Positions 42,855-52,261 of a stretch of DNA of 64,000 bases are shown piece by piece; position 1 is the stretch's first letter, and each line of letters opens with the position of its first letter. Made by a program: the position numbers and the translations under genes. The stretch is from Poriferisodalis sp022821985 (GTDB lineage: Bacteria; Actinomycetota; Acidimicrobiia; Acidimicrobiales; Poriferisodalaceae). The DNA lies in assembly GCF_965219595.1 (NCBI RefSeq), contig NZ_OZ244781.1, forward strand, positions 3,100,001-3,164,000. Reading direction: 5' to 3'. The notes beneath the pieces were generated by a model. It made no database searches. It saw nothing but the letters and a program-made list of their open reading frames with translations, and had not been told where the DNA came from.

Positions 42855-43604
42855 ATGAGCCTGCACGGTCGCCGCGTCGTCGTCACCGGCGCTGGGCGCG
42901 GGCTTGGCGAGGCCATGGCGCATGCGATTGCCGCCGATGGCGGATCGGTCGTGGTGGCCGAGCTGGTGCCCGAGCGCGGCGAGCAGGTCGTGAGCGACAT
43001 CAGGGCCGCCGGCGGTGCTGCCGAGTTCGTACCGACCGATGTGAGCGACGAGTCGTCGGTCGCTGATCTTGCCGCTCATGTCTCGGGTAGCGGCGGGCTC
43101 TGGGGCGTCGTGAACAACGCCGGCCTGGCCGACGCCGTGGGCGGCAAGACGTTCTGGGACATCACGCCTGAGGAGTGGGATCGGATTCACGCCACCAATG
43201 CCCGGGGGCCGTGGCTGGTGAGTCGGGCGCTCGCCCCGCAGATGATCGGCGCAGGCGAAGGCCGGATCGTCAACATCGCGTCGGATGCGGCGCTGTACGG
43301 CTCGCCCCGGCTGGCGCACTACATCGCCTCGAAGGGAGCGCTCATTGCGCTGACACGGGCCATGGCACGCGAACTGGGCGACCACGGCATCACCGTGAAC
43401 GCTGTGGCACCAGGGCTGACACAAGGGCCGTCGGCCGAGAGGATCCCCGCGGAGCGTCATGCTCTGTACGCCGCCAACCGGGCCATCAACCGACCCCAGC
43501 AGCCGGAGGACGTGACTGGCGCAGTCACGTTCCTGCTCTCGGACGACGCCGGCTATATCACCGGTCAGACCATCGTCGTCGACGGCGGCTTCGTGATGTC
43601 ATGA
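42855..43604 (+). CDS. Short-chain dehydrogenase/reductase (SDR)
   Basis: 249-residue classical SDR. TGAGRGLGEAMAHAIAADGG binds NAD(P), NNAGLAD the structural motif, catalytic Ser in IVNIASDAALYGS and Y-x3-K in HYIASKGALIAL; C-terminal TIVVDGGFVMS. It overlaps the ThDP enzyme gene by four bases (ATGA). Likely oxidises an alcohol intermediate of the pathway encoded around it. Confidence 0.9.
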   Translation: MSLHGRRVVVTGAGRGLGEAMAHAIAADGGSVVVAELVPERGEQVVSDIRAAGGAAEFVPTDVSDESSVADLAAHVSGSGGLWGVVNNAGLADAVGGKTFWDITPEEWDRIHATNARGPWLVSRALAPQMIGAGEGRIVNIASDAALYGSPRLAHYIASKGALIALTRAMARELGDHGITVNAVAPGLTQGPSAERIPAERHALYAANRAINRPQQPEDVTGAVTFLLSDDAGYITGQTIVVDGGFVMS

Positions 43605-45271
43605 ATGACGGACCCGCTCGCAACGGCGGCGACTTGCTCGTCGAGGTGCTGAGGACACTCGACGTCGAGGCTGCGTTCGGCGTGGTGAGCGTGCACAACC
43701 TGCCGCTGGTCGATGCCCTGACGCATCAGCTGCGATGGGTGCCCACCCGCAGCGAGGCAGCAGCCGTCAATGCCGCCGACGGGTACGCCCGTGCGAACCG
43801 TACGCCCGGGTGCGCGGTGACCTCCACCGGCACCGGCGCAGCAAATGCAGCCGGTGCACTTGTCGAGGCCCTGACCGCGGGCTCGCCGGTGATGCATGTC
43901 ACCGGCCAGATTCCCAGCGAATACATGGGGCGCGGCCGTGGCGTGATCCATGAGACCCGGGACCAGCTCGGGCTGCTGCAGGCCTGCTCGGTGTCGGCGG
44001 CAACTGTCGGAGCAGATGCGCATTCCGATTTCGCTGCAGCTGCCGGTCGCTTGGGCTGCCACCCGCGCGGCCCGGTCAGCCTGGAATGGCCGATCGACCT
44101 GCAGTACAGCGAAACGGTCCCGTTCGAGTCGTCTGCGGGTGGCGCGACAGCGCACTCGTCAGGTTCGGCTGAAGTGCCCGGACCTGACCATGCCGCGCTG
44201 GACCGCGCCGCCGAACTCATCGCTGCTGCGGAACGGCCGCTGGTGTGGGCAGGCGGCGGTGCGGTCGGCAGCGGGGAGCAGATCGACGATTTGCTGCGAC
44301 ACACCGGCGCTGGCCTGTTCACCTCCAACGCAGGCCGCGGCGTGCTGCCCGAGACCGATGCACGGGTCATCGGCAACTTCGCGGCCTCGGCGGCAGGCGC
44401 CGAATTGCTCGGCCAAGCCGACCTGCTGATCTCGGTCGGCACGCATTTCCGCTCCAATGAAACCCGCAGCTACCGCCTCGCTGTGCCTCCGTTGCACGTC
44501 CAGATCGACGTCGACGCTGCAGCGGTCGGGCGGGTGTATCCGACCGATGTCGGGATCGTGGGCGAAGCCGGCGTCGTGCTCGATGCGCTCAGTCGGCGAC
44601 TGGCGGGTGGAGCGGCAGCAGCGCAGCCTGCGTGGAGCGCAGCCGTCGCCGCGGCCCGAACCCGATGCCGGGCGCAGCTGCGCCGCGACATCGGGCCGTA
44701 TTCGAAGATCTGCGACATTATGACGAGCGTGCTCAGCGATGGGGCGCCCCGTGTCCGCGACATCACCATCCCGAACAGCTCGTGGGGCAACCGCCTGCTG
44801 CCGATCATCGATCCCGCCACCAACGTGGTGCCCCGCGGCGGCGGCATCGGTCAGGCTGTGGGCATGTCGATCGGCACCGCGGTAGCCCGTCCCACCGAGC
44901 CGACCATGGTGATGGTCGGCGACGGCGGTCTTGCGCCGCAGCTCGGCGAGCTGGCCACACTCGCCCAGGAGAGCCTGCCGGTGACGGTCGTAGTCTTCGA
45001 CGACGGTGGCTATGGCGTGCTGCGCAATACCCAGGACCAGCACCTCGGCCGACGCTCAGGCGTCGACCTGCTGGCCCCTGATCTTGCTTCGGCAGCAACG
45101 GCATTCGACATGGGCTATTCCGATGCGTTAACGCCTGACGACTTCGCCCGTGCGTTCGAGGCAGCCATGAATGCGGGAAGCCCGCAGTTGATCCGGGTGG
45201 ACTGCGAGGCACTCGGACCGATGCCGGTGCCGTTCGTGCCTCCAGTTGAGATGCCCGCGGCGGACCGATGA
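43601..45271 (+). CDS. ThDP-dependent enzyme (acetolactate synthase / benzoylformate decarboxylase-like)
   Basis: 556-residue three-domain ThDP enzyme. The cofactor-activating Glu is E52 in VPTRSEAAAVNAADGYAR; the diphosphate/Mg motif starts at GDGG 440-443 and runs through the Asn-position segment VFDDGGYGVLRN. The middle domain (residues 190-330) has the usual Rossmann-like shape but no FAD-binding signature. Decarboxylation of a 2-oxo acid or carboligation are both possible. It is coupled to the SDR upstream (four-base overlap); the molybdenum hydroxylase subunits follow after 37 bases. Confidence 0.88.
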   Translation: MNDGPARNGGDLLVEVLRTLDVEAAFGVVSVHNLPLVDALTHQLRWVPTRSEAAAVNAADGYARANRTPGCAVTSTGTGAANAAGALVEALTAGSPVMHVTGQIPSEYMGRGRGVIHETRDQLGLLQACSVSAATVGADAHSDFAAAAGRLGCHPRGPVSLEWPIDLQYSETVPFESSAGGATAHSSGSAEVPGPDHAALDRAAELIAAAERPLVWAGGGAVGSGEQIDDLLRHTGAGLFTSNAGRGVLPETDARVIGNFAASAAGAELLGQADLLISVGTHFRSNETRSYRLAVPPLHVQIDVDAAAVGRVYPTDVGIVGEAGVVLDALSRRLAGGAAAAQPAWSAAVAAARTRCRAQLRRDIGPYSKICDIMTSVLSDGAPRVRDITIPNSSWGNRLLPIIDPATNVVPRGGGIGQAVGMSIGTAVARPTEPTMVMVGDGGLAPQLGELATLAQESLPVTVVVFDDGGYGVLRNTQDQHLGRRSGVDLLAPDLASAATAFDMGYSDALTPDDFARAFEAAMNAGSPQLIRVDCEALGPMPVPFVPPVEMPAADR

Positions 45272-45308
45272 CGACTCCTGCAACCAGCCGACATCGAGGC
45301 AGGCTGCG

Positions 45309-46826
45309 ATGACCGTCGAGCCAGAAGCCGCGCAGGATTCGTCATCGAGCGGGCTGATCTCGCGTAGCCACCTGGGCATCGAGCCGTTCACGCTGTTTCG
45401 GCCGGAGTCGCTGGCCGACGCAGCGGCCAGCGTGGCCAACGGAGCGTGGGCACATGCAGGCGGCATCGACGTTGCCCAGCGTCTGCGGCACGGTGAATCG
45501 ACCGAGTCCGTGGTACGGCTGGGCGGGCTCGAAGCTCTCACCGAGATCTCGCTGCATGACGGCGCGCTGTTCATCGGGGCGGCGGTCACGCACGCCCGCA
45601 TCGAGTCCGACGCTCTGGTGCTTGCCCATCGGCCTGACCTGGCTGCCACGTGGCGGACGATCGGCAACGTGCGCATTCGCACCGCCGGCACCGTCGGCGG
45701 CAATCTCATGTCGCTTGACACCGGCTACGACTCGGCACCGATCCTGGCAGCAGCTGGCGCCTCGCTGATTTTCCTTGATTCCGGCGGCACCGAGCAGCGC
45801 TGCTCGGTGGCCGATCGGGCCGCGGGCAGGCTGCTGGTGGGCTGCGAGGTGCCGCTTGAAGGCCGTGTCGTGTACGACCGATCGCTCAAGCCGGTCGCCT
45901 CGGTGGCCGTCGGCGATCGGTACGCCGCCATCGGCTGCGCGTATCGCAACGTCGAGATCATCGAACTCGAGTTCGATGCCAACAGCGCTGACGGAGCCGA
46001 CGGTGCCCACGGCACCGGTGGCAGGGTCGATCTCGACGCCGTGCGTGCCGCATTGGACTCGCTCGGCGAGCCGCTGGATGACGCCAACGCCTCGTCCGGA
46101 TACCGGCGCCGCGTGATCGAGGTACTCATCGAGCGCTGCGTGCAAGTGCACGCAGCAGGCGCGCCAGCGAGCCCCGGCCATGACGCCGGACAACTGTCGC
46201 CCGGCGACGATCCCCAGCGTGAGAGCGCTGCGCCGACAGGGCAACCCGGCCAAGCGAGAACACGACGAGGCGACGGCCAGGTGGCCGGCAACGCCGGCTC
46301 GCTGGATCTCGAGATGCAGCTGAACGGCAGCCCCTTCGAGGCTGCTGCGCCGGTCTCGGAGATGCTGGTTGACACGATCCGCTCCCGGGCTGGCCTCAGT
46401 GCAACCCGTGTCGGCTGCGATCAGGCAGTCTGCGGCGCCTGCACGGTGCTGGTCGACGGTCTGCCCACGGCGTCATGCTCCACGTTCGCCTGGCAGGCCG
46501 CCGGGCGCGACATCCACACGATCGAAGCGGCCAACGAATCCCCAGGCGTCAAGCCGACCGGGAGCCTTCCCGCCGTCATGCGAGAGGTGCAGCAGGCATT
46601 CGCCGAGACCAGCGCATTCCAGTGCGGCTACTGCACACCTGGCCTGATCCTGACCTCCAGCTCCCTGCTGGCGCACCATCCGGATCCCGACCGCAGCACG
46701 ATCGTGGACTGGCTCGACTCGAATGTGTGCCGCTGCACCGGCTACCTGATGGTGATCGAAGCCGTCGAGGCAGCGGGGGCCGCACTGCGTGACCGGTCCG
46801 ACACACTCCGGGTACCGGCGACATGA
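45309..46826 (+). CDS. Xanthine dehydrogenase family FAD and 2Fe-2S subunits fused, FAD domain first
   Basis: 505-residue electron-transfer subunit of a molybdenum hydroxylase. N-terminal half is the CoxM-like FAD domain: AHAGGIDVAQRLRH, IGAAVTHARIESDA, and NVRIRTAGTVGGNLMS. An unstructured linker (about 280-335, Gly/Pro/Ala-rich) leads to a CoxS-like part with plant-type 2Fe-2S cysteines C370, C375, C378, C390 and the second cluster C439, C442, C474, C476. In most fused enzymes the Fe-S domain comes first, so this order is unusual. Overlaps the large subunit gene by four bases. The ATG at 45309 follows an AGG-rich stretch. Confidence 0.9.
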   Translation: MTVEPEAAQDSSSSGLISRSHLGIEPFTLFRPESLADAAASVANGAWAHAGGIDVAQRLRHGESTESVVRLGGLEALTEISLHDGALFIGAAVTHARIESDALVLAHRPDLAATWRTIGNVRIRTAGTVGGNLMSLDTGYDSAPILAAAGASLIFLDSGGTEQRCSVADRAAGRLLVGCEVPLEGRVVYDRSLKPVASVAVGDRYAAIGCAYRNVEIIELEFDANSADGADGAHGTGGRVDLDAVRAALDSLGEPLDDANASSGYRRRVIEVLIERCVQVHAAGAPASPGHDAGQLSPGDDPQRESAAPTGQPGQARTRRGDGQVAGNAGSLDLEMQLNGSPFEAAAPVSEMLVDTIRSRAGLSATRVGCDQAVCGACTVLVDGLPTASCSTFAWQAAGRDIHTIEAANESPGVKPTGSLPAVMREVQQAFAETSAFQCGYCTPGLILTSSSLLAHHPDPDRSTIVDWLDSNVCRCTGYLMVIEAVEAAGAALRDRSDTLRVPAT

Positions 46827-49213
46827 CCCGGTCGGACGCGTCGCTGAAGGTCACCGGCACCGCGCCGTACGCCGTCGACGTGGCGCTGTCGGGGATGTTG
46901 CACGCGAAGGTGCTCCGCTCGCCCCACGCCCATGCGCTCGTCACCCGCATCGACACCGCCGCCGCCGAGCAGGCCCCCGGTGTGCGGGCCGTGCTCACCC
47001 GCCGTGACCTGCTCGACGGCGAGCACCGTGACCGGTGGGCCGCCGCTGACCTCCAGCACCGTCCATCGGATGCGCCGCTCGTCGCCGCGCACAGCTACGG
47101 CTACTTCATCAAGGATCAGCCGATCCTTGCGCTCGACCGCGTGCGCTGCATCGGCGACCCGGTGGTCGCCATCGCCGCCGAGACCGAGCTCGATGCGACC
47201 CGGGCGCTCTCGCTGGTGCAGGTCACCTACGAGCCGCTGCCGGCGGTCACTAACTTCGACGAAGCGCTCGCAGATGGGGCGCCGGAGATTTTCCCCGAAG
47301 CGCCGCTGGGGATGACGCCCGCCTACGGCCAGGGTGCAAGCGGAGGCGCCCGGCCGCGGTCCAATGTCTGCTACCGCTTCGGTTACGAGACCGGCGATCC
47401 TGAGACATTCGACGGCTGCGACCACGTCTTCACGGACGTCTTCGCTTTCGACGGCCGCCAGCAGCATCTCCACCTCGAACCCTTCGTGGCCGTGGCCAGG
47501 TGGTCGGCGCAGGTGACCAGCGACGACAGCCGGTTGGAGCTGTGGTCGAGCTGCCAGAACCCGTTCCCGGTTCGCAAGGAGATGGCTCGCCTGCTGGGCA
47601 TCGGCGAGCAGCGGGTACGCATGCACGTCGGCTTTCTCGGCGGCGGTTTCGGGGCCAAGAACGGCTGCAAGACCGAGCCCATTGCAGCACTGCTGGCGCT
47701 CAAGGCCAGCGCGCCGGTGCGCTATTGCCTGACGCTCGACGAGGGCTTCTGGACGATGCGCCAGCACAATGCCCGCCTGACGCTTCGCACCGGCGTCATG
47801 GCCGACGGCACGCTGGTGGCGCGCGATGCCGAGGTGCTGCTCGATGCCGGCGCGTATGCAGACGCCAGCCCGCTCGTGGCCGAGAAGGCTGGCTACCGGG
47901 TCGCAGGGCCATACCGCTGGCAGCACATCCGCTCGGTCACCGATGCGGTGCTCACCAACACCACTCCGGCCGGCCCATTCCGGGGCTTCGGAGGCACACA
48001 AGCCAACTTCGCCTGCGAGAGCCAGATCGACATGATCGCTGAACGGCTCGGCATGGATCCGGTGGAGCTGCGCCGCCGCAACCTGATCGGGCTGGGCGAG
48101 TCGTACGTGCCGGGCGAATCAGCCATGGACTCCGATCTCGTCGAGGGGCTCGAGCTGGTGGCGTCGCACATTGGGATGGACAGCCCTCGTCCGGCGGGGC
48201 GAGGTCGCGGTGTCGCGGTGGGTTTCAAGGACTCGGGCGGGGTGAACAAACCGGCACAGGCCCGGGTGAAGGTGGCCACTTCGGGCGACGCCTGGGTGCA
48301 GTGCGGCACCGTCGAGATGGGCCAAGGCGCACAGACCGCCCTGCGAGAGGTGGCCGCTCGCATTCTCCGGCTGCCACGGTCTCGCGTGCATTGGTCCGAC
48401 ATCGACACCGACCACACCCCGTTCGACCAGGGCACCAACGCATCGTCGGCGATCTCGGTGATGGGCCAGGCCGTTCAGAAGGCCGCCGAGGCCGCGCGGC
48501 TGCGGGTTCTGCTCTTCGCCAAGACAGAGCTCGGCGTACCGCTGGAGCGTCTCGATTTCGCGGACGGCTTCATCCACGTGACTACCGAGACTGGCAGCGG
48601 AGGCGAAGATCGCAGCGACGACAGGAATGGGCCTGAGCCCCGTCCTCTGGCACCGATGGTGATGGGCGTCTACGGCGGCACCGGCTACGAGTTCACCGGC
48701 GAGGGATTCTTCAAGGCACCCACCGAGAGCCGGGCCCCGCTGGAGTCGCCGTGCGTGTCGTGGGAGTACGGCTGGGGCGCCGCGGAGGTGTCGGTAGACG
48801 CCGAGACCGGCGCAGTGACGGTGCACCGGTTGGTTGTCTCGGGCGATGCAGGCACGGTGTTGCACGAGGGCGCCTGCCGGGGCCAGGACGAGGGCGCGGC
48901 GATCATGGGGCTCGGCGGTGCCCTGTTCGAGACCATGCGCTTCGACGGCTCCGCGCTGACCAACGGCAGGCTCGTCGACTACCGGGTGCCACGGGCCAGC
49001 GACCTTCCAGCGGAGTTCGTGTCGATCACCCAGGAGCAGGGCCACGGCCCGGGACCGTTCGGCTCGAAAGGCCTCGGCGAGGGAGCGATGCTGCCGATCG
49101 CATCGGCCATCGCGAACGCTGTCGCCGATGCCACGAGCGTCCGTGTCACCTCCATGCCGCTGACGCCCGAAACCGTGCTCGCCGCGCTCGACGAAACGAG
49201 GACTGAGCGATGA
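46823..49213 (+). CDS. Molybdenum hydroxylase large subunit (xanthine dehydrogenase family)
   Basis: 796-residue molybdopterin-binding subunit that hydroxylates a carbon, typically next to a ring nitrogen or aldehyde. GTAPYAVDVALSGMLHAKVL opens the small domain, GFLGGGFGAKNGCKTEP and GPFRGFGGTQANFACE bind the cofactor, GTVEMGQGAQTALREVAA follows, and GSKGLGEGAML gives the catalytic Glu at 753. It lacks the Cys-containing active-site loop of CO dehydrogenase, so it is not CoxL. Coupled on both sides: FAD/Fe-S subunit upstream, extradiol-type dioxygenase downstream (ATGA overlaps). Confidence 0.9.
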   Translation: MTRSDASLKVTGTAPYAVDVALSGMLHAKVLRSPHAHALVTRIDTAAAEQAPGVRAVLTRRDLLDGEHRDRWAAADLQHRPSDAPLVAAHSYGYFIKDQPILALDRVRCIGDPVVAIAAETELDATRALSLVQVTYEPLPAVTNFDEALADGAPEIFPEAPLGMTPAYGQGASGGARPRSNVCYRFGYETGDPETFDGCDHVFTDVFAFDGRQQHLHLEPFVAVARWSAQVTSDDSRLELWSSCQNPFPVRKEMARLLGIGEQRVRMHVGFLGGGFGAKNGCKTEPIAALLALKASAPVRYCLTLDEGFWTMRQHNARLTLRTGVMADGTLVARDAEVLLDAGAYADASPLVAEKAGYRVAGPYRWQHIRSVTDAVLTNTTPAGPFRGFGGTQANFACESQIDMIAERLGMDPVELRRRNLIGLGESYVPGESAMDSDLVEGLELVASHIGMDSPRPAGRGRGVAVGFKDSGGVNKPAQARVKVATSGDAWVQCGTVEMGQGAQTALREVAARILRLPRSRVHWSDIDTDHTPFDQGTNASSAISVMGQAVQKAAEAARLRVLLFAKTELGVPLERLDFADGFIHVTTETGSGGEDRSDDRNGPEPRPLAPMVMGVYGGTGYEFTGEGFFKAPTESRAPLESPCVSWEYGWGAAEVSVDAETGAVTVHRLVVSGDAGTVLHEGACRGQDEGAAIMGLGGALFETMRFDGSALTNGRLVDYRVPRASDLPAEFVSITQEQGHGPGPFGSKGLGEGAMLPIASAIANAVADATSVRVTSMPLTPETVLAALDETRTER

Positions 49214-50100
49214 GTTCAGCGTCGTGGGCGGTCACTCACCTCCGTCACATTTCGCTGCGCTGCGCGGCGTTCGACGAGAGCGTCGACTACTACTCAGGGC
49301 CTTGGGGCCTGCAGCGGCTCGCTGATTCCGATGATGGCACCGCCGTGCTGCGGGCAGCAGGCCCGGAGCATCACGTGCTCGAACTGCAGCGAACAGATCG
49401 CAATGGCATCGACCACATCGGCCTCGGACTCGCCGACGACCGGGCCGTCGACGCTGCGGCAGCCGGGCTGGCAGAACGCAACGTGGCACTGCTGAGCGAG
49501 CCCGCCGAGTTGGATCGTGCTGGCGGCGGCTATGGATTCCGGATCGCGGACCCAGAAGGGCGTGTTGTCGAGCTGGCTGCCCGCACGGAGGCGGTCAGAC
49601 CGCTCGACACCGGTGCCGCGCCAGTCAAGCTCGCGCATGTCGTGCTCAATACCGCAGACATCGAAGCGCTGTGCACCTGGTGGTGCGACGTGCTGGGTTT
49701 CCGGGTGAGCGACTGGAGCGAGCGCCAGATGGTGTTCCTGCGCTGCAACACCGACCATCACTCCATCGCGTTCAACCGGGCCGAGTGGGCCTCGCTCAAT
49801 CACGTGGCGTATGAGGTCTCATCGCTGGACGCCTACATGGCATCGCTGGGGCGGCTCAATCGGGCGGGTCACACCGTGGGCTGGGGTCCCGGACGCCACG
49901 GGCCGGGCAACAACGCTTTCGGCTACTTCGTCGACCCCGCCGGCACCGTTCCCGAGATCACCGCCGAAGTCCAGCAAGTCGACGAGGCGACGTGGGCGCC
50001 GCGTACCTGGCCCCGCACGCCCGAGCTGTCCGACCGCTGGGGCACGGCTGGACCTCCCTCTCCCGAGATGCGCCAGCACATGGCCGGAGCGCCCGAATAG
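49210..50100 (+). CDS. Extradiol-type ring-cleavage dioxygenase (VOC family)
   Basis: 296-residue two-module VOC protein of the type I extradiol dioxygenase shape. The C-terminal half keeps the full metal and catalytic set: H143 (AHVVLNTAD), H198 (LNHVAYEV), E249 (VPEITAEV), with H183/H184, H230 and Y239 matching the second-shell His and Tyr of BphC. It should open a catechol-like ring beside one hydroxyl using Fe(II). Overlaps the molybdenum hydroxylase gene by four bases, so hydroxylation and cleavage steps are probably consecutive. Last gene of the operon. Confidence 0.85.
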   Translation: MSSASWAVTHLRHISLRCAAFDESVDYYSGPWGLQRLADSDDGTAVLRAAGPEHHVLELQRTDRNGIDHIGLGLADDRAVDAAAAGLAERNVALLSEPAELDRAGGGYGFRIADPEGRVVELAARTEAVRPLDTGAAPVKLAHVVLNTADIEALCTWWCDVLGFRVSDWSERQMVFLRCNTDHHSIAFNRAEWASLNHVAYEVSSLDAYMASLGRLNRAGHTVGWGPGRHGPGNNAFGYFVDPAGTVPEITAEVQQVDEATWAPRTWPRTPELSDRWGTAGPPSPEMRQHMAGAPE

Positions 50101-50111
50101 CCGACACTTCT

Positions 50112-50130
50112 GCTGAGTTGGCTGCTCAGC
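50112..50130. terminator. Bidirectional hairpin between convergent operons
   Basis: GCTGAG at 50112-50117 pairs with CTCAGC at 50125-50130 over a seven-base loop. It sits exactly between the dioxygenase stop (50100) and the CobW stop (50130-50132). Confidence 0.5.
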
Positions 50131-51173
50131 TAACCGAGCTGCTGCAGGGAAGCGGCTGCGCCGTCGACGGTTTCCTGGGAACTGCAAATCAGCACGATCG
50201 CCGGGTCGTGCGTGCTGGCGGCAGGCACGATGCGCCAGCTCCGGCCCACGGCCTGCACCTCGTGGCAGCCTCCGTCAGAGCTGGGGAACCAGCCTTTCGC
50301 CCGCATCAGGCCCGGCGGCGACGATTCGAACCAGCGCGCCACTTCAGCCGCCTCCCACGGCCTTGCTGGCGTCACGACCGCAGTCGCCACCTCGAAAGGG
50401 TGCTCTCCTGCGTCGGATGGGAAGGTCGCGCCTCGCAAGGCAGCGCCGAGCAGCAGCCGGGGGTCGATGCGTCCGTGAGCCGCAGGAACGACCATCCGGC
50501 CCGGCGCAAGCAGGCTGAGTTGATCCGTCAACCCTGCAGCCTCGTCGCCGCCTGCCAGATCCACCTTTGACAGCACCACCAGGTGAGCCACATCGATCTG
50601 ACGACGCACGGCGGGTCCGACGCGCGGGTCGCTCAGCTGGGAAGCCAGTTGCTGCGCATCCACCACGGCAACAACACCGTCCAGCGTGCAGCCTGCGGCC
50701 CCCTCGACGGCCAGCGCCAGCGTGGCGGGATCGGCGACTCCGCTGGCTTCCACCACGATGGCATCGCTCGTCTGGGCGCCTGCCAGCCCTTCCAGCGTCT
50801 CGGCAAGATCGTCTACCAGTGCGCAGCACGCGCATCCGTTCGTGAGCTCGACCCGGTCGGGCGTTCGTGACGCGACATGCAGCCCCTCGAGAGCAGCAGC
50901 GTCGATGTTGACAGGCCCGATGTCATTCACCACGGCAGCGATGCGCAGCCCAGCCGGCTCAGTCAGCAGCCGGCGCAGCACCGTGGTCTTGCCGCTGCCA
51001 AGGAAACCCGTCAGAACCGTGACGCCGACGGCTTCTGCACCGCCGTCGCCGGGCTGTCGCCGCGCCGCTGCGATCGAGCCGACGGTGGCCTGCCACGCAG
51101 CGTCGAATTCGTCGATGCCCCCGGGCTGCGCTCGCAGAGGCCCCCGATCGCCCGAGTTCGTCTCGGCGTTCAT
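50130..51173 (-). CDS. CobW/COG0523-family GTPase (metallochaperone)
   Basis: 347-residue P-loop GTPase of the CobW/YeiR/Nha-accessory group that inserts metals (Zn, Co, Fe) into proteins. Walker A GFLGSGKTT, the metal-binding CxCC motif (NGCACCALVDDLA), and the G4 VLSKVDL. The C-terminal domain (HPFEVATAVVTPARPW) is the usual CobW_C. The ATG at 51173 lies five bases after the sterol reductase stop; a start further upstream would run into that gene. Last gene of the leftward operon; it may metallate an enzyme of the same operon. Confidence 0.88.
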   Translation of the reverse strand: MNAETNSGDRGPLRAQPGGIDEFDAAWQATVGSIAAARRQPGDGGAEAVGVTVLTGFLGSGKTTVLRRLLTEPAGLRIAAVVNDIGPVNIDAAALEGLHVASRTPDRVELTNGCACCALVDDLAETLEGLAGAQTSDAIVVEASGVADPATLALAVEGAAGCTLDGVVAVVDAQQLASQLSDPRVGPAVRRQIDVAHLVVLSKVDLAGGDEAAGLTDQLSLLAPGRMVVPAAHGRIDPRLLLGAALRGATFPSDAGEHPFEVATAVVTPARPWEAAEVARWFESSPPGLMRAKGWFPSSDGGCHEVQAVGRSWRIVPAASTHDPAIVLICSSQETVDGAAASLQQLG

Positions 51174-51178
51174 GTGCC

Positions 51179-52261
51179 TCAGTAGATCCGGGGCACGATG
51201 CGCCACGGCACCTGACTGCGGTACCGCTGCCACAATTCGCCGTACTTGGCGGCGCAGCGCCGGTCATCATCACGTTCACGCGGCACCAGCAGCGCCACGT
51301 AGTACAGCGGGTACAGCCACGGCCAGACCACGGCAGGCCGCCCCAAGGCCAGCGCTAGCCCGGTCGCCATGGCGATCTCGCCCAAGTAGTTGACGTGCCG
51401 GGACAAGCCCCAGAAGCCGCTGGCGAGCAGGCTGCGTTCGCCGTCGGACAGCGCCCGGGGCGCCAGTCCCAGGAATGACCGCTCGGGATCTCGCTTGAAG
51501 CTGTACTTCTGCATGTTCGATCCGCGCGCCAGCGTCCATCCGAACAGGAATACGACGGCAGCCACGACTGTCAGCCAGACGGGCGCCTGCGGGTTGGGGC
51601 GATCAGCCACCGCCCACAGCCCGACGGCATAGAAGTACGGGTACCAGCACAAGCAGCCCCACACGAGTTTGAACCCCACCCGTTCCGCGAAGAGGTCATA
51701 CGTGTAGAGGTGGACGTGTTCGAAGAACAAGTAGTCGCACACGAACCAGCTGAACAGCACCACATACAGCACGACCCCCGGTGACACGTCATCGGGGTAC
51801 GTCTCGAAGTGGTGGGCGGCGAACGAGAGAAGGTTGAGCTCGAGCAGCGTCGCGCCCGCCAGGTACAAGTACATCTTGGCGTCGGCTCGGCCCCTAAATG
51901 GCTGCGGGTTGGCCTGGCGTCCCAGGTACAGCTCGGCGAGCAGCCGCTTTCCCCCGGGCGGTGCCCGCAGCACCTCTGCAGCCGATGCCAGCAGCCCCAG
52001 CGTCACCGCACCTGCGGCCCCCGACCAGCGGTGGTGCCACAACCAGTCCCACTCCATAACGCCGCTGGCACAGCCGACGCACCAGAGCGCCACGGTGACC
52101 GCAAACACCAGCAGGCCGTTGATGCGGTAGCTCAGTGCTTCGCCGCTGCGTTCATGGCGTGCGTAGCCGGTCACGCGCCGCGCCGGAAGCACGAGGTGCA
52201 GCACGCCGATGACGGCAAAGGCGGCCCACGGGGCGAAGAAGCCCGCCAGGAAGTCGATCAC
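51179..52261 (-). CDS. ERG24/ERG4-type sterol reductase homologue (membrane)
   Basis: 360-residue polytopic membrane protein, about eight to ten segments, of the sterol C14/C7/C24 reductase family; eukaryotic members reduce sterol double bonds with NADPH. Landmarks: ELYLGRQANPQ, YLFFEHVHLYTYDLFAERVG FKLVWG, LLASGFWGLSRHVNYLGEIA, and the C-terminal LLVPRERDDDRRCAAKYGEL WQRY ending RIVPRIY, close to the yeast and human C-terminal pattern. The position usually read as NYLGD is NYLGE here. A GTG at 52261 overlaps the SDR stop (GTGA). Bacterial members are few. Confidence 0.85.
   Translation of the reverse strand: MIDFLAGFFAPWAAFAVIGVLHLVLPARRVTGYARHERSGEALSYRINGLLVFAVTVALWCVGCASGVMEWDWLWHHRWSGAAGAVTLGLLASAAEVLRAPPGGKRLLAELYLGRQANPQPFRGRADAKMYLYLAGATLLELNLLSFAAHHFETYPDDVSPGVVLYVVLFSWFVCDYLFFEHVHLYTYDLFAERVGFKLVWGCLCWYPYFYAVGLWAVADRPNPQAPVWLTVVAAVVFLFGWTLARGSNMQKYSFKRDPERSFLGLAPRALSDGERSLLASGFWGLSRHVNYLGEIAMATGLALALGRPAVVWPWLYPLYYVALLVPRERDDDRRCAAKYGELWQRYRSQVPWRIVPRIY

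Noticed and set aside
46823..49213. Aerobic CO dehydrogenase large subunit (CoxL)
   Set aside because: The Cys-containing active-site loop of form I CoxL is not present; general molybdenum hydroxylase is the safe call.
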